Of a DNA stretch of 53,191 nucleotides, positions 24,708 through 33,740 are shown one piece after another. Origin of the DNA: Motiliproteus sp041586615 (GTDB lineage Bacteria > Pseudomonadota > Gammaproteobacteria > Pseudomonadales > Balneatricaceae); contig JBFGZS010000032.1 of NCBI GenBank assembly GCA_041586615.1, forward strand, positions 1 to 53,191, read 5' to 3'. The notes beneath the pieces were generated by a model. The model ran no database searches. It was given only the letters and a program-made list of their open reading frames with translations, and was not told where the DNA came from. Position numbers and translations under genes: made by a program. Within the stretch, counting starts at the first letter, position 1; each line of letters begins with the position of its first letter.

Positions 24708-26072
24708 TTACTCTTTTTCGGCAACAGCTTCTTCGGCAGCAACGTCTTCTTCAGGTGCATCCAGCTCTTGCGGTGCAGCTGGCTTCAGTGCATCTTCGTA
24801 GCTGACAGTTTCATCGGCAACCTTGGCCTGCTCCAGCAACAAATCAACGACCTGCTCTTCCAGAACCAACGCTTCGATCTGCGCCAACTGCTGCTTGTCA
24901 CCGTAGTAATGATCGATAACCTGCTGCGGATCCTGGTACGTTTCTGCGAACTCTTCGACCATGGCACGAACACGATCCGCATCAGCAGTCAGTTCATTTT
25001 TCTGGATCACTTCGGCCACCAGCAGGCCAACGCTCACGCGCTGCTCAGCCTGCGCGGTGAAAAGCTCTGCAGGCAATGCACTGGCGTCCATATTGGCACC
25101 ACCACCGTATTGCTGAACAGCCTGTTGACGCAGACGATCAACTTCACCGGATACCAGCGCCTTTGGTACGGCGATGCTATTGACCTTAACCAGACCATTC
25201 ATGACCTGCGTCTTGATCTTGCCACGCAGCGCTTGCTTGAGCTCACGCTGCATGTTCTTACGAATTTCCGCCTTGAAACCATCCAGCTCTGCTTCGTCGA
25301 TACCAAACTTGCTGAAGAGTTCAGCATTCAGCTCGGGAAGCTCGGAGGCAGAAACACTGTTCACTTTCACTTTGAAAACAACAGACTGGCCAGCCAGATC
25401 TTCGGCGTGGTATTGCTCGGGGAAGGTAATGTCCAGCTCCTTCTCATCGCCGGCGCTCAGACCCAGCAAACCCGCTTCAAAACCAGGAATCATGGCATCT
25501 GAACCCAGTACCAGCTCGTGACCTTCGGCTTTACCACCGGCGAAGGCTTCACCGTCTTTAAAACCTTCGAAGTCGATGGACACGCGATCGCCATCCGCTG
25601 CGGCACGCTCAACCACATTCCAGACCGCTTGCTGCTTACGCAGGCTCTCGATCATGGTGTCGACATCGCTATCGGCAACTTCAGCTGTTTGACGGGTGAT
25701 TTCAACACCGGAAAAGTCAGCCAGTTCGATCTCGGGGAACACTTCAAACGTTGCGACATACTGGAAGTCTTCGCCTTCCTTGTCGTTTTTGGCTTCAATG
25801 CTAGGTCCGCCGGCTGGCTTAACCTTTTCCTGCGTTACCGCTTCATAAAAGCTGCTTTGGATGATTTCACCCAGCACTTCCTGACGCACGCCCTGACCGT
25901 AACGGCGCTTGATCTCTTTCATTGGCGCCTTGCCGGGACGAAAGCCATCGAGACGAACCTGGCTAGCGGTCTGCTTCAGACGACCGTTGACATCATTATC
26001 AATACGTTCCGCAGGAACGGTGACCGTCATTTGACGCTCCAGCGAAGAAGTCGCCTCAACAGAAACTTGCAT
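24708..26072 (-). CDS. tig: Trigger factor
   Basis: 454 residues. Ribosome-binding N-domain with GFRPGKAPMKEIKRRYG (from residue 43), FKBP-type PPIase domain around 160-245 (DGDRVSIDFEGFKDGEAF, then LVLGSDAMIPGFEAGLLGLS and LDITFPEQYH), and a helical C-terminal chaperone domain. The tail from about 430 is very acidic (EEDVAAEEAVAEKE), longer than in E. coli TF. It binds nascent chains at the ribosome exit. TGAGGATAT precedes the ATG. A candidate promoter lies at 26188-26216. Confidence 0.98.
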   Translation of the reverse strand: MQVSVEATSSLERQMTVTVPAERIDNDVNGRLKQTASQVRLDGFRPGKAPMKEIKRRYGQGVRQEVLGEIIQSSFYEAVTQEKVKPAGGPSIEAKNDKEGEDFQYVATFEVFPEIELADFSGVEITRQTAEVADSDVDTMIESLRKQQAVWNVVERAAADGDRVSIDFEGFKDGEAFAGGKAEGHELVLGSDAMIPGFEAGLLGLSAGDEKELDITFPEQYHAEDLAGQSVVFKVKVNSVSASELPELNAELFSKFGIDEAELDGFKAEIRKNMQRELKQALRGKIKTQVMNGLVKVNSIAVPKALVSGEVDRLRQQAVQQYGGGANMDASALPAELFTAQAEQRVSVGLLVAEVIQKNELTADADRVRAMVEEFAETYQDPQQVIDHYYGDKQQLAQIEALVLEEQVVDLLLEQAKVADETVSYEDALKPAAPQELDAPEEDVAAEEAVAEKE

Positions 26073-26187
26073 GAAATATCCTCACAAACGATGGTTTACT
26101 TAAGCTGGTCAAACCCGCACCCAGTAATAACTCACCCAACCGGGGAGACAGGAGTCAGCTTGAATAGCGTGAAATTCAAAGCGCAGA

Positions 26188-26216
26188 ATTCTCTTTCATA
26201 GAGAGGGGGGAGTCAA
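26188..26216 (-). promoter_or_regulatory. Candidate sigma-70 promoter for tig
   Basis: On the minus strand TTGACT (26216-26211), 17-bp spacer, GAGAAT (26193-26188). It lies about 115 bp upstream of the tig ATG and downstream of the last tRNA. The -35 is strong, the -10 matches 4 of 6. Confidence 0.5.
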
Positions 26217-26295
26217 GCAACATCGCGCTTGAAAGCTGCAGAACGACAAAAAAACCGACGACGCAAAAAGCATGCCAGCCAACAAGAAGGGTTAG

Positions 26296-26372
26296 TGGGG
26301 TGGACGATGGGGCTCGAACCCACGACCACCGGAATCACAATCCGGGGCTCTACCAACTGAGCTACGCCCACC
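26296..26372 (-). tRNA. tRNA-His(GUG), copy 1
   Basis: 77 nt including G-1 (26372) and an encoded CCA (26298-26296). Acceptor GTGGGCG pairs with CGTCCAC; the anticodon loop is TTGTGAT with GTG; the T-loop is GGTTCGAGCC. G-1 opposite C73 is the histidine identity element. The sequence is identical to copy 2 at 26499-26575. Last gene of the tRNA cluster. Confidence 0.97.
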
Positions 26373-26401
26373 ACTAAGAAACGCTCTTTACTATAAAACG
26401 A

Positions 26402-26486
<85 letters not shown>

Positions 26487-26498
26487 ATAACCTGTCAA

Positions 26499-26575
26499 TG
26501 GGGTGGACGATGGGGCTCGAACCCACGACCACCGGAATCACAATCCGGGGCTCTACCAACTGAGCTACGCCCACC
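26499..26575 (-). tRNA. tRNA-His(GUG), copy 2
   Basis: 77 nt, base-for-base identical to the gene at 26296-26372 including G-1 and CCA. The flanks differ immediately outside the gene, so the duplication covers only the tRNA itself plus a few bases. Confidence 0.97.
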
Positions 26576-26613
26576 ACTGTATTGACATTTACTACCTTCC
26601 CTCGGGCGCTTAA

Positions 26614-26690
26614 TGGTACGCCCTACAGGGTTCGAACCTGTAACCTACGCCTTAGAAGGGCGTTGCTCTATCCAATTGAGCTAAGGGCGC
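26614..26690 (-). tRNA. tRNA-Arg(UCU)
   Basis: 77 nt. Acceptor GCGCCCT, D-arm TAGCTCAATTGGATAGAGCA, anticodon loop CTTCTAA with TCT, encoded CCA at 26616-26614. Reads AGA/AGG codons. Confidence 0.96.
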
Positions 26691-26747
26691 TTAATATAGC
26701 GGAGCCAAGGATACACGATCAAACTCCATTTTCGAACCATCCGAAAA

Positions 26748-26824
26748 TGGTCGGGGTAGAGAGATTCGAACTCCCGACATCCTGCTCCCAAAGCAGGCGC
26801 GCTACCAGACTGCGCTATACCCCG
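26748..26824 (-). tRNA. tRNA-Pro(UGG)
   Basis: 77 nt. Acceptor CGGGGTA (the C1-G72 pair typical of bacterial tRNA-Pro), anticodon loop TTTGGGA with TGG, encoded CCA at 26750-26748. First gene in the transcript, about 40 bp after the promoter. Confidence 0.96.
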
Positions 26825-26866
26825 TTCTACCTGGCTAACTTTGCGCTTCAGCCAGAAGAGGTGCGC

Positions 26867-26895
26867 ATATTACAGCCGTGTTTTTTTTAGGTCAA
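26867..26895 (-). promoter_or_regulatory. Promoter of the tRNA operon
   Basis: Minus strand: TTGACC (26895-26890), 17-bp spacer with an A8 run, TAATAT (26872-26867), then a GC-rich discriminator GCGCACC. Both hexamers match 5 or 4 of 6 and the spacing is ideal. The GC-rich discriminator is typical of stringently controlled stable-RNA promoters. Confidence 0.75.
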
Positions 26896-27190
26896 CCACT
26901 TTGCCAAACATTTTCTGTGTCTTATCAACAACGCTACTTCAATGACCGTACACCTAAACCAAAGCGCCCTATTTCTTCATCTACACCTTACTCTCTTTAT
27001 CAGGACACCAGCACTCTCCTTACACCTTGCTCTCTTTACACCATCTCTTTACACCATTAGGACAGACCAACAACGCTACGACTTAGCACGGTTACCGCTT
27101 TTTTCCGGTCACGCCTTTGCCTCACTGGCTATCCATGCGAAAATCCCCCCTCGATTCACGTAGGGCAACCAGAGGTCGCAAGGCGAATAG
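26896..27190. other. Non-coding region upstream of folD with short repeats
   Basis: Pyrimidine-rich. TACACCTTACTCTCTTTA (26982-26999) recurs as TACACCTTGCTCTCTTTA (27021-27038), and CTCTTTACACCAT is tandemly duplicated (27032-27044 and 27045-27057). No ORF here is credible. The folD promoter must lie here, but no hexamers stand out. Confidence 0.6.
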
Positions 27191-28045
27191 ATGAGCGCAC
27201 AGATCATTGATGGCAAAAAGATCGCCAATCAAGTCAAAGAAAAGGTCCGTAAAGGAATCGAGCAACGCCTGAGTGCAGGCAAACGCGCTCCCGGTTTAGC
27301 GGTCGTCCTGATCGGCAATGATCCGGCTTCAGAAGTTTATGTCAGCCACAAACGACGTGCCTGCCAACAAGTCGGCATCGAATCCACCGCGTACGACTTA
27401 CCCAGCAGTACGACACAGCAAGCGCTGATCAACCTAATCGACACGCTGAATGAAGACCCCAGCATCGATGGCATTTTGGTCCAATTACCGTTGCCCGACC
27501 ACCTGGACGCCAACCCGATCCTGGAGCGCATCCGCCCGGACAAAGATGTTGACGGCTTCCACCCCTACAACCTGGGCCGCCTGGCACAACGCATGCCTGT
27601 ACTGCGCCCTTGCACCCCCAAAGGCGTCATCACGCTGCTGGAGTCTACCGGCGTACCGATGCGTGGTCTCGATGCCTGCGTGGTTGGCGCCTCCAACATT
27701 GTCGGTCGCCCCATGAGTCTCGAGCTGCTGCTGGCCGGTTGCACGGTCACCACCACTCACCGCTTCACCCAGAATCTGGCCGAAAAAGTCCGGCGAGCCG
27801 ACGTTATCGTGGTGGGCGTGGGGATACCCGGCCTCGTTAAAGGCGAATGGATCAAGCCCGGCGCAATCATCATTGACGTGGGCATCAACCGACTCAGCGA
27901 TGGGCGTCTCGTCGGCGACGTGGAGTTCGATCTTGCGGCAGAACGTGCGAGCTGGATCACACCGGTACCCGGCGGTGTCGGCCCTATGACGGTCGCCACG
28001 CTGATGGAAAACACCCTGTATGCCGCCAACGAGCTGCACGACTAA
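27191..28045 (+). CDS. folD: Bifunctional methylenetetrahydrofolate dehydrogenase/cyclohydrolase FolD
   Basis: 284 residues. Interconverts 5,10-methylene-THF, methenyl-THF and 10-formyl-THF using NADP. Catalytic K54 in YVSHKRRAC, substrate loop DGILVQLPLP, DKDVDGFHP, NADP-binding VVGASNIVGRPM and the closing PVPGGVGPMTVATLMENT are all present. AAGGCG precedes the ATG. Monocistronic, ending at hairpins before convergent cysS. Confidence 0.97.
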   Translation: MSAQIIDGKKIANQVKEKVRKGIEQRLSAGKRAPGLAVVLIGNDPASEVYVSHKRRACQQVGIESTAYDLPSSTTQQALINLIDTLNEDPSIDGILVQLPLPDHLDANPILERIRPDKDVDGFHPYNLGRLAQRMPVLRPCTPKGVITLLESTGVPMRGLDACVVGASNIVGRPMSLELLLAGCTVTTTHRFTQNLAEKVRRADVIVVGVGIPGLVKGEWIKPGAIIIDVGINRLSDGRLVGDVEFDLAAERASWITPVPGGVGPMTVATLMENTLYAANELHD

Positions 28046-28140
28046 TAATTAATACCCCGTTAGATACACACCTCAAACCGTGCAACCAAAACACCCGGTT
28101 GCACGGCACAAGAAGACGCGCTAGATACGACTCTAAACAC

Positions 28141-28168
28141 AAAAAAGCCGCCTTCTGGCAGCTTTTTT
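28141..28168. terminator. Bidirectional terminator between folD and cysS
   Basis: AAAAAAGC-c-GCC-ttct-GGC-a-GCTTTTTT, with A/T runs on both sides, so it works for both convergent genes. A further 10-bp stem CCGTGCAACC (28078-28087) / GGTTGCACGG (28097-28106) lies nearer folD but has no T-run. Confidence 0.85.
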
Positions 28169-28203
28169 ATTGGCGCGGACTCAGTAGGCTAGCCTATGCA
28201 CGA

Positions 28204-29601
28204 CTACTGATCTCGCCGCCAGGTCGTACCTTCCCGGGAATCATCCAGCACAACCCCCTGCGCCTTCAGCTGCTCACGAATGGCATCAGCTGCAGCAAAA
28301 TCTCGCGCTTTCTTCGCGGCTGCACGCTGCTCGATCAAGACCTCGATCTCCGCTGCACCTAGCCCGTCACTTGTAGCTGCCCCACCTTGCAGGTACGACT
28401 CGGGGTCTTGCTGGAGCAGACCCAGCACGCCCGCCAAGCGCCGCAGCTGACCCGCCAGCCTTCCGGCCTGATCCAGATCATCGCTTTTCAGGCGATTGAT
28501 TTCGCGCGCCATATCGAACAACACAGCCACGGCACCCGCCGTATTAAAGTCATCACACATCGCACGATGGAAGCGCTCGTCAAATTCGCTGTCCGAACAA
28601 GCATCATCGATGACCGGTACGCCACGCAGGGCATGATAGAACCGATCCAGCGCCCCACGCACCTCCTTCAAGCTCTCTTCCGAATAGTCAATCTGGCTAC
28701 GATAGTGCCCCATCGTCAGAAAATAACGCACCACCTCTGCGTCGTAATTATCCAGAATGTCGCGAATGGTAAAGAAGTTACCCAGCGACTTGGACATTTT
28801 CTCTTTATTGACCCTGACAGCACCAGCATGCATCCATGTGTTGACGAACTTAACGCCATTAGCGGCTTCTGACTGCGCGATCTCATTCTCATGGTGCGGA
28901 AATGGCAGGTCGGGGCCACCGCCATGTATATCGAAGGTATCGCCCAGACAGCACTTGGACATGGCCGAACATTCGATATGCCAACCGGGACGTCCAGCCC
29001 CCCAGGGCGAGCTCCAGCTGACCTCATCTGCCTTCGCCGCCTTCCATAGCACAAAATCGAAGGGATTTTCCTTGCTCTGATTCACTTCTACCCGCGAACC
29101 CGCCTGCATATCCTCTAACACGCGATTGGTTAGCTGACCGTAATTCTCAAAGCGCGTTACCCGATAATAAACATCGCCATTATCGGCGGCATAGGCATAG
29201 CCCTTCTCGATCAGCGTCGCCACCATCGCGATGATCTGATCCATATGCGCCGTCGCGCGGGGCTCCTGGTTGGGCGATACGACACCCAAGCGCGCTTCAT
29301 CTTCATGCATCGCTGCGATAAAGCGTTCGGTCAGCTCATCGCAACTTTCACCGTTCTCGCCAGCACGGCGAATAATCTTGTCATCGACATCGGTAATGTT
29401 ACGCACATACTCCACCTCGTAGCCGGCGGCGCGCAGGTAGCGGGTAATCACGTCAAAGGCCACCAACACCCGGGCATGCCCGAGATGGCAGTAGTCATAG
29501 ACCGTCATCCCGCAGACATAGATGCGGATTTTTCCGGCCTCGATAGGCTGAAAGACCTCTTTGGCGCGGGACAGGGTGTTGTATATCTGAAGTGTTCTCA
29601 T
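28204..29601 (-). CDS. cysS: Cysteinyl-tRNA synthetase
   Basis: 465 residues, class I synthetase. CGMTVYDYCHLGH carries the HIGH-type signature and zinc Cys; the remaining zinc ligands lie at ECSAMS and HHENE; KMSKSLGNFF is the second signature. The ATG at 29601 gives the canonical MRTLQIYNTLSR start and has AAGGA upstream; an in-frame ATG at 29646 would add 15 unrelated residues. A leader hairpin GGCC/GGTG ... CACC/GGCC (29615-29640) precedes the ribosome site. Same direction as glnS, 83 bp downstream of it. Confidence 0.97.
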   Translation of the reverse strand: MRTLQIYNTLSRAKEVFQPIEAGKIRIYVCGMTVYDYCHLGHARVLVAFDVITRYLRAAGYEVEYVRNITDVDDKIIRRAGENGESCDELTERFIAAMHEDEARLGVVSPNQEPRATAHMDQIIAMVATLIEKGYAYAADNGDVYYRVTRFENYGQLTNRVLEDMQAGSRVEVNQSKENPFDFVLWKAAKADEVSWSSPWGAGRPGWHIECSAMSKCCLGDTFDIHGGGPDLPFPHHENEIAQSEAANGVKFVNTWMHAGAVRVNKEKMSKSLGNFFTIRDILDNYDAEVVRYFLTMGHYRSQIDYSEESLKEVRGALDRFYHALRGVPVIDDACSDSEFDERFHRAMCDDFNTAGAVAVLFDMAREINRLKSDDLDQAGRLAGQLRRLAGVLGLLQQDPESYLQGGAATSDGLGAAEIEVLIEQRAAAKKARDFAAADAIREQLKAQGVVLDDSREGTTWRRDQ

Positions 29602-29684
29602 CGATCCTTCTCTGGGCCGGTGACGCTGAACACCCCGGCCTTTCAATGCTTGTCATAAACCCCGACGATGCAGGAATACGCGTA

Positions 29685-31373
29685 TTACTTAAACGAGGCG
29701 CCACTCAGGCCGATGGTCTTATTAAACACCAGTCCGTCTGCCCGATGCTCGTAGCGATCGGCTACAAAATAGCCTTCACGCTCGAACTGAAACACCTGCT
29801 CGGGCTGCGCCTGGGCCAAGGCAGGCTCAACCCAGCAGTTTTCCAGCACGCGGCAGGCGTTAGCGTTGACGTACTGAAGAAAATCGTCCTCGCCTTTATC
29901 GGGCGACTCATGATCGAAAAGCCGATCATACAGACGCACCGTAGCAGGCACGCCTTCGCTGGCAGATACCCAATGGATCACACCACGAGGCTTAATCCCT
30001 TCGGGAGGGTTTTCTCCCACCGTACCCGGCACCAGTGTTGCCCGCACCTCGACGATATTACCGTTAGCATCTTTAATCACGTCATCGGCCCGAATCACAT
30101 AGGCGCTGCGCAAGCGCACGTACTCGCCGATCACCAAGCGCTTAAATTTCTTGCGCGACAAACTGGTATCTTCGCTAAAATCAGCACGATCAATATAGAT
30201 TTCGCGGGTAAACGGCAACTGACGGTTACCCAGCTCTTTGGCCGGATGCCGCGGGGCCAGCATAGCATCCACCACCCCCTCATCCTGATTTGTAATGACC
30301 AGCTTGAGAGGGTCGAGCACGCACATGGCCCGCGGGGCACTGTCATTGAGATCTTCACGAATAAAAAATTCCAGCTGCGCCATATCCACAACGCCATCGG
30401 TCTTGGCAACCGCCAGGCTATTGCAGAAATTGCGAATCGCGCGCGGACTGTAGCCCCGCCGACGCATGCCCGCAATCGTGGGCATACGTGGATCATCCCA
30501 ACCGCTAACGACGTGCTGATCAACCAGCTGCTTCAGCTTTCGCTTGCTGGTAACCGTGTAGTTGATGTTCAGCCGGCCAAACTCGTACTGCGCCGGACGC
30601 GACGGTACCGGCAAGTTATCGAGGAACCATTCGTACAGGGGGCGGTGATCGGCAAATTCCAGCGTACAAACCGAATGGGTAACGCCTTCGATCGCATCTT
30701 CCTGCCCGTGGGCAAAATCGTAACTGGGGTAGATACACCAGGCATCGCCGGTCTGGTGGTGCGACTGCTTACGAATCCGGTACAGAATCGGATCGCGCAG
30801 GTTCATATTGGGTGACGCCATATCGATTCTGGCACGCAACACGCGCGCACCTTCGTCAAATTCACCTTTTTTCATCCGCGCCAACAGATCAAGATTTTCC
30901 TCGACGGAACGCTCACAAAATGGACTTATTCGACCAGGCTTGGTCGCCCAACCGCGGTATTCACTGGCCTGCTCCGCATTCAGGTCGCACACATACGCCT
31001 TGCCATTGCGAATAAGATGCTGGGCCCACGCATAGAACTGGTCAAAGTAATTCGACGCGTAGCGCATCTCGCCGCCCCACTCGTAGCCTAGCCAGCGCAC
31101 ATCATCCTGGATAGCATCGATATATTCCTGATCCTCTTTAGCCGGATTGGTATCATCAAAGCGAAGATGACAGATGCCGCCGTAGCGTTGCGCGAGCCCA
31201 AAGTTAAGACAGATGGATTTAGCATGCCCCACATGCAGATAGCCATTTGGCTCGGGGGGGAAACGGGTGACAACACGGGTTTGCTTGCCGCTCGCCAGGT
31301 CTGCGTCGATTATCTGAGTGATAAAATTAGAGGGTAAGCCATTCTCGCTGGTATTCACGTCGCTGCTACTCAT
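29685..31373 (-). CDS. glnS: Glutaminyl-tRNA synthetase
   Basis: 562 residues, class I. PPEPNGYLHVGHAKS (HIGH signature near residue 41), FDDTNPAKE, the acceptor-binding segment, VTSKRKLKQLV (KMSKS equivalent) and C-terminal anticodon-binding beta-barrels. Charges tRNA-Gln directly, so Gln-tRNA does not depend on the transamidation route. Divergent from ppiA. Confidence 0.97.
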   Translation of the reverse strand: MSSSDVNTSENGLPSNFITQIIDADLASGKQTRVVTRFPPEPNGYLHVGHAKSICLNFGLAQRYGGICHLRFDDTNPAKEDQEYIDAIQDDVRWLGYEWGGEMRYASNYFDQFYAWAQHLIRNGKAYVCDLNAEQASEYRGWATKPGRISPFCERSVEENLDLLARMKKGEFDEGARVLRARIDMASPNMNLRDPILYRIRKQSHHQTGDAWCIYPSYDFAHGQEDAIEGVTHSVCTLEFADHRPLYEWFLDNLPVPSRPAQYEFGRLNINYTVTSKRKLKQLVDQHVVSGWDDPRMPTIAGMRRRGYSPRAIRNFCNSLAVAKTDGVVDMAQLEFFIREDLNDSAPRAMCVLDPLKLVITNQDEGVVDAMLAPRHPAKELGNRQLPFTREIYIDRADFSEDTSLSRKKFKRLVIGEYVRLRSAYVIRADDVIKDANGNIVEVRATLVPGTVGENPPEGIKPRGVIHWVSASEGVPATVRLYDRLFDHESPDKGEDDFLQYVNANACRVLENCWVEPALAQAQPEQVFQFEREGYFVADRYEHRADGLVFNKTIGLSGASFK

Positions 31374-31613
31374 AGTGCCTTCTAAATCTGTCGCCTGCCG
31401 ATCGGATAATCCACAGAGGATCTATTATGGAGCCAAGTGCGCAATTATACGCTTGATTTCCGACGATAATAAATGCAAAGCACGCATGTTTCCTGTCATT
31501 GTGATTGCATCCAACGCTTAGCGACCTATAATTTACCAATTTTGTGTGCAGCGCCTGCCAGCTCAAGCAGGCAGGCGCCACCCATTTACCGACCGCCTGA
31601 GATCAATCAAACC

Positions 31614-32183
31614 GTGAAAATACTTCTGCAAATAGCCGGCATTTTTCTTCTGACCCACACCAGCCTGAGCCAGGCGGCGACCGAAGCCCCTCGCGTCGCC
31701 CTGCACACCTCTGAAGGCGACATCGTCTTGGAACTGAATCCTGATAAGGCACCACAGACCGTGGCCAATTTTCTGCGTTATGTCGACAGCGGCTTCTACA
31801 ACGGCCTGATTTTTCACCGCGTTATTCGCGACTTTATGATTCAGGGCGGCGGCTTTACGGAACAAATGAGCAAAAAACCGACCGACGCACCGATTCAAAA
31901 CGAAGCGGATAACGGCCTGAAAAACCTGATCGGCACCGTTGCTATGGCCCGCACCAACGCTCCGCACAGCGCGACAGCACAATTCTTCATCAACACCAAG
32001 AACAACGACTTCCTCAACCACTCGGGAAAAAACGCCCAGGGTTGGGGCTACGCGGTCTTTGGCAAGGTGGTTAGCGGCCTAGATGTCATGAACCGCATCA
32101 ACAGCGCCGCAACCACGACACGTAGCGGCTACCGCGATGTTCCGCAAAAGCCGGTTGTGATCCAATCCGCCGAAAAACTGTAG
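31614..32183 (+). CDS. ppiA: Periplasmic cyclophilin-type peptidyl-prolyl isomerase
   Basis: 189 residues from GTG 31614. The first ~22 residues (KILLQIAGIFLLTHTSLSQA) form a signal peptide with a likely cleavage after SQA, so it acts in the periplasm. Cyclophilin core: FHRVIRDFMIQGGGF, MARTNAPHSATAQFFIN and WGYAVFGKVV. The longer in-frame ATG at 31473 would bury the signal peptide and is rejected. The ribosome site is weak. It is followed by its cytoplasmic paralogue ppiB, which has its own promoter. Confidence 0.93.
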   Translation: MKILLQIAGIFLLTHTSLSQAATEAPRVALHTSEGDIVLELNPDKAPQTVANFLRYVDSGFYNGLIFHRVIRDFMIQGGGFTEQMSKKPTDAPIQNEADNGLKNLIGTVAMARTNAPHSATAQFFINTKNNDFLNHSGKNAQGWGYAVFGKVVSGLDVMNRINSAATTTRSGYRDVPQKPVVIQSAEKL

Positions 32184-32230
32184 TCTGCACCCAACCGATT
32201 CACCCAGCAGGCCAAAGACCAAAGGAGAAA

Positions 32231-32277
32231 GGTCAATGCGGCGATAACGTTGCATTGACCACTTGCCGCTTTATAAT
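32231..32277 (+). promoter_or_regulatory. Promoter of ppiB overlapped by a dyad
   Basis: TTGCAT (32250-32255), 16-bp spacer, TATAAT (32272-32277, perfect consensus). A 9-bp inverted repeat GGTCAATGC (32231-32239) / GCATTGACC (32252-32260) covers the -35, which is the right place for an operator or, in upstream read-through RNA, a hairpin. Confidence 0.65.
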
Positions 32278-32360
32278 CCTTGGGTTTTGGCTAACCAACC
32301 AACCGTCACTGCCCACCCACAATTTCATAGACGGCGCGTGACCGCATCAGGAAAAGAACC

Positions 32361-32855
32361 ATGATTATCCTTCACACCAATTTCGGCGATATCAAAATCG
32401 AACTCGATGCAGAAAAAGCGCCAAAAACTGCAGCCAACTTCGAGCAGTACGTAAGCAGCGGATTCTACGATGGGGTCATTTTCCACCGTGTCATCAATGG
32501 CTTTATGCTTCAGGGCGGCGGCTTCGAACCCGGCATGACGCAAAAAGACACTAACGCCAACATTGAAAACGAAGCCGACAACGGCCTGAGCAACCTGACC
32601 GGCACCCTCGCCATGGCACGCACCATGGACCCGCACAGTGCATCGGCCCAGTTCTTTATTAACGTCAACGACAACACCTTCCTGGACCACAGCGCCAAGA
32701 CCACTGAAGGCTGGGGCTACGCGGTATTCGGCAAAGTCGTCGAGGGCATGGATGTAGTTAATCAAATCAAAACCGTCGCAACAACCAGCCGAGCCGGTCA
32801 TCAGGATGTTCCCGTGGATGATGTGGTCATCACCTCCGCCGAAATCGTCGACTAA
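32361..32855 (+). CDS. ppiB: Cytoplasmic cyclophilin-type peptidyl-prolyl isomerase
   Basis: 164 residues without a signal peptide. Conserved FHRVINGFMLQGGGF, MARTMDPHSASAQFFINV and WGYAVFGKVVEGMDVVNQI. The two neighbouring cyclophilins are clearly related and probably arose by duplication, one for each compartment. AGGA lies about 9 bp before the ATG. lpxH begins 17 bp downstream, suggesting one transcript. Confidence 0.96.
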   Translation: MIILHTNFGDIKIELDAEKAPKTAANFEQYVSSGFYDGVIFHRVINGFMLQGGGFEPGMTQKDTNANIENEADNGLSNLTGTLAMARTMDPHSASAQFFINVNDNTFLDHSAKTTEGWGYAVFGKVVEGMDVVNQIKTVATTSRAGHQDVPVDDVVITSAEIVD

Positions 32856-32872
32856 GCGCGAACAACACATCC

Positions 32873-33676
32873 GTGTCGATTCTTTTTATTTCCGATCTGC
32901 ACCTGCAGGCCTCCCGCCCGGATATAACCCGGGCGTTTGTGCTGTTCCTGCAACAACGCGCAAACAGAGCCGATGCGCTCTATATCCTCGGGGATTTTTT
33001 CGAAGCCTGGGTCGGCGACGATTACCGTGACGACCTGACGGATGAGATCACCAGCGCCCTGCAGGAACTTGCCGCCAAAGGCGTGCCGATCTACATCCAA
33101 CACGGCAACCGGGATTTTCTACTGGGAAGTCAATTTTGCGCGATCTCTCGTGCCACACTACTGCCCGAGCACGCGGTTATTTCACCCTACGGCTATCCGC
33201 TACTGTTGATGCATGGCGACACACTTTGCACACGTGACAGCGACTATCTGGCATTTCGCCAACTGGTACGCGCACCACAGTGGCAAACCGCCTTTCTCGC
33301 CAAACCGCTCTCAGATCGGCTCGAGATTGCCCGCCAGCTGCGCCAGCAAAGCCGCGCCGATGCGGCGAACAAAGACAACAGCATCATGGATGTCACCGAC
33401 AGCGAGGTCAGCACACAGCTGACCCATTATGCGGTCCCGCTACTGATTCATGGTCATACCCATCGTCCAGCACTGCACCTGGAACAGACAGCCGACCACC
33501 AGCCCGCTCTGCGCGCGGTACTCGGTGACTGGGATCAACAAGGCTGGTACCTTGAACTCTCGATGCAAAGCCTGCAACTGGTTCCGTTCAGCATCCCAGC
33601 CCCAGACTTTGTCCACGCAGAACAAGCGGATAGTGTTTTACGCGCATCAACGCTATTCTGCCGTTCAGCGCACTAA
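32873..33676 (+). CDS. lpxH: UDP-2,3-diacylglucosamine diphosphatase LpxH
   Basis: 267 residues, calcineurin-like metallophosphoesterase: SDLHL, GDFFEAWVGDD, HGNRDF, HGDTLC and HGHTHRP supply the Mn ligands. It cleaves UDP-diacylglucosamine to lipid X in lipid A synthesis at the inner membrane face. About 27 residues longer than the E. coli protein at the C-terminus. Start GTG at 32873, with no good ribosome site; translation may depend on coupling to ppiB, whose stop is 17 bp upstream. Confidence 0.95.
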   Translation: MSILFISDLHLQASRPDITRAFVLFLQQRANRADALYILGDFFEAWVGDDYRDDLTDEITSALQELAAKGVPIYIQHGNRDFLLGSQFCAISRATLLPEHAVISPYGYPLLLMHGDTLCTRDSDYLAFRQLVRAPQWQTAFLAKPLSDRLEIARQLRQQSRADAANKDNSIMDVTDSEVSTQLTHYAVPLLIHGHTHRPALHLEQTADHQPALRAVLGDWDQQGWYLELSMQSLQLVPFSIPAPDFVHAEQADSVLRASTLFCRSAH

Positions 33677-33740
33677 CATTGTCGTAGCACAACCCAATAA
33701 CCAGTGCACAGGCGCGGCTTGTCAACAGGACTGTTTTTTT

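Noticed and set aside
28078..28106. Hairpin after folD as the main terminator
   Set aside because: It lacks a T-run; the A/T-flanked hairpin at 28141-28168 is the better candidate.
29592..30815. 407-codon open frame antisense to glnS
   Set aside because: Shadow of glnS in another frame; no domain seen.
33450..33740. N-terminal extension of the HDOD protein
   Set aside because: It overlaps lpxH in another frame and has no homology; the ATG at 33741 opens the conserved domain.
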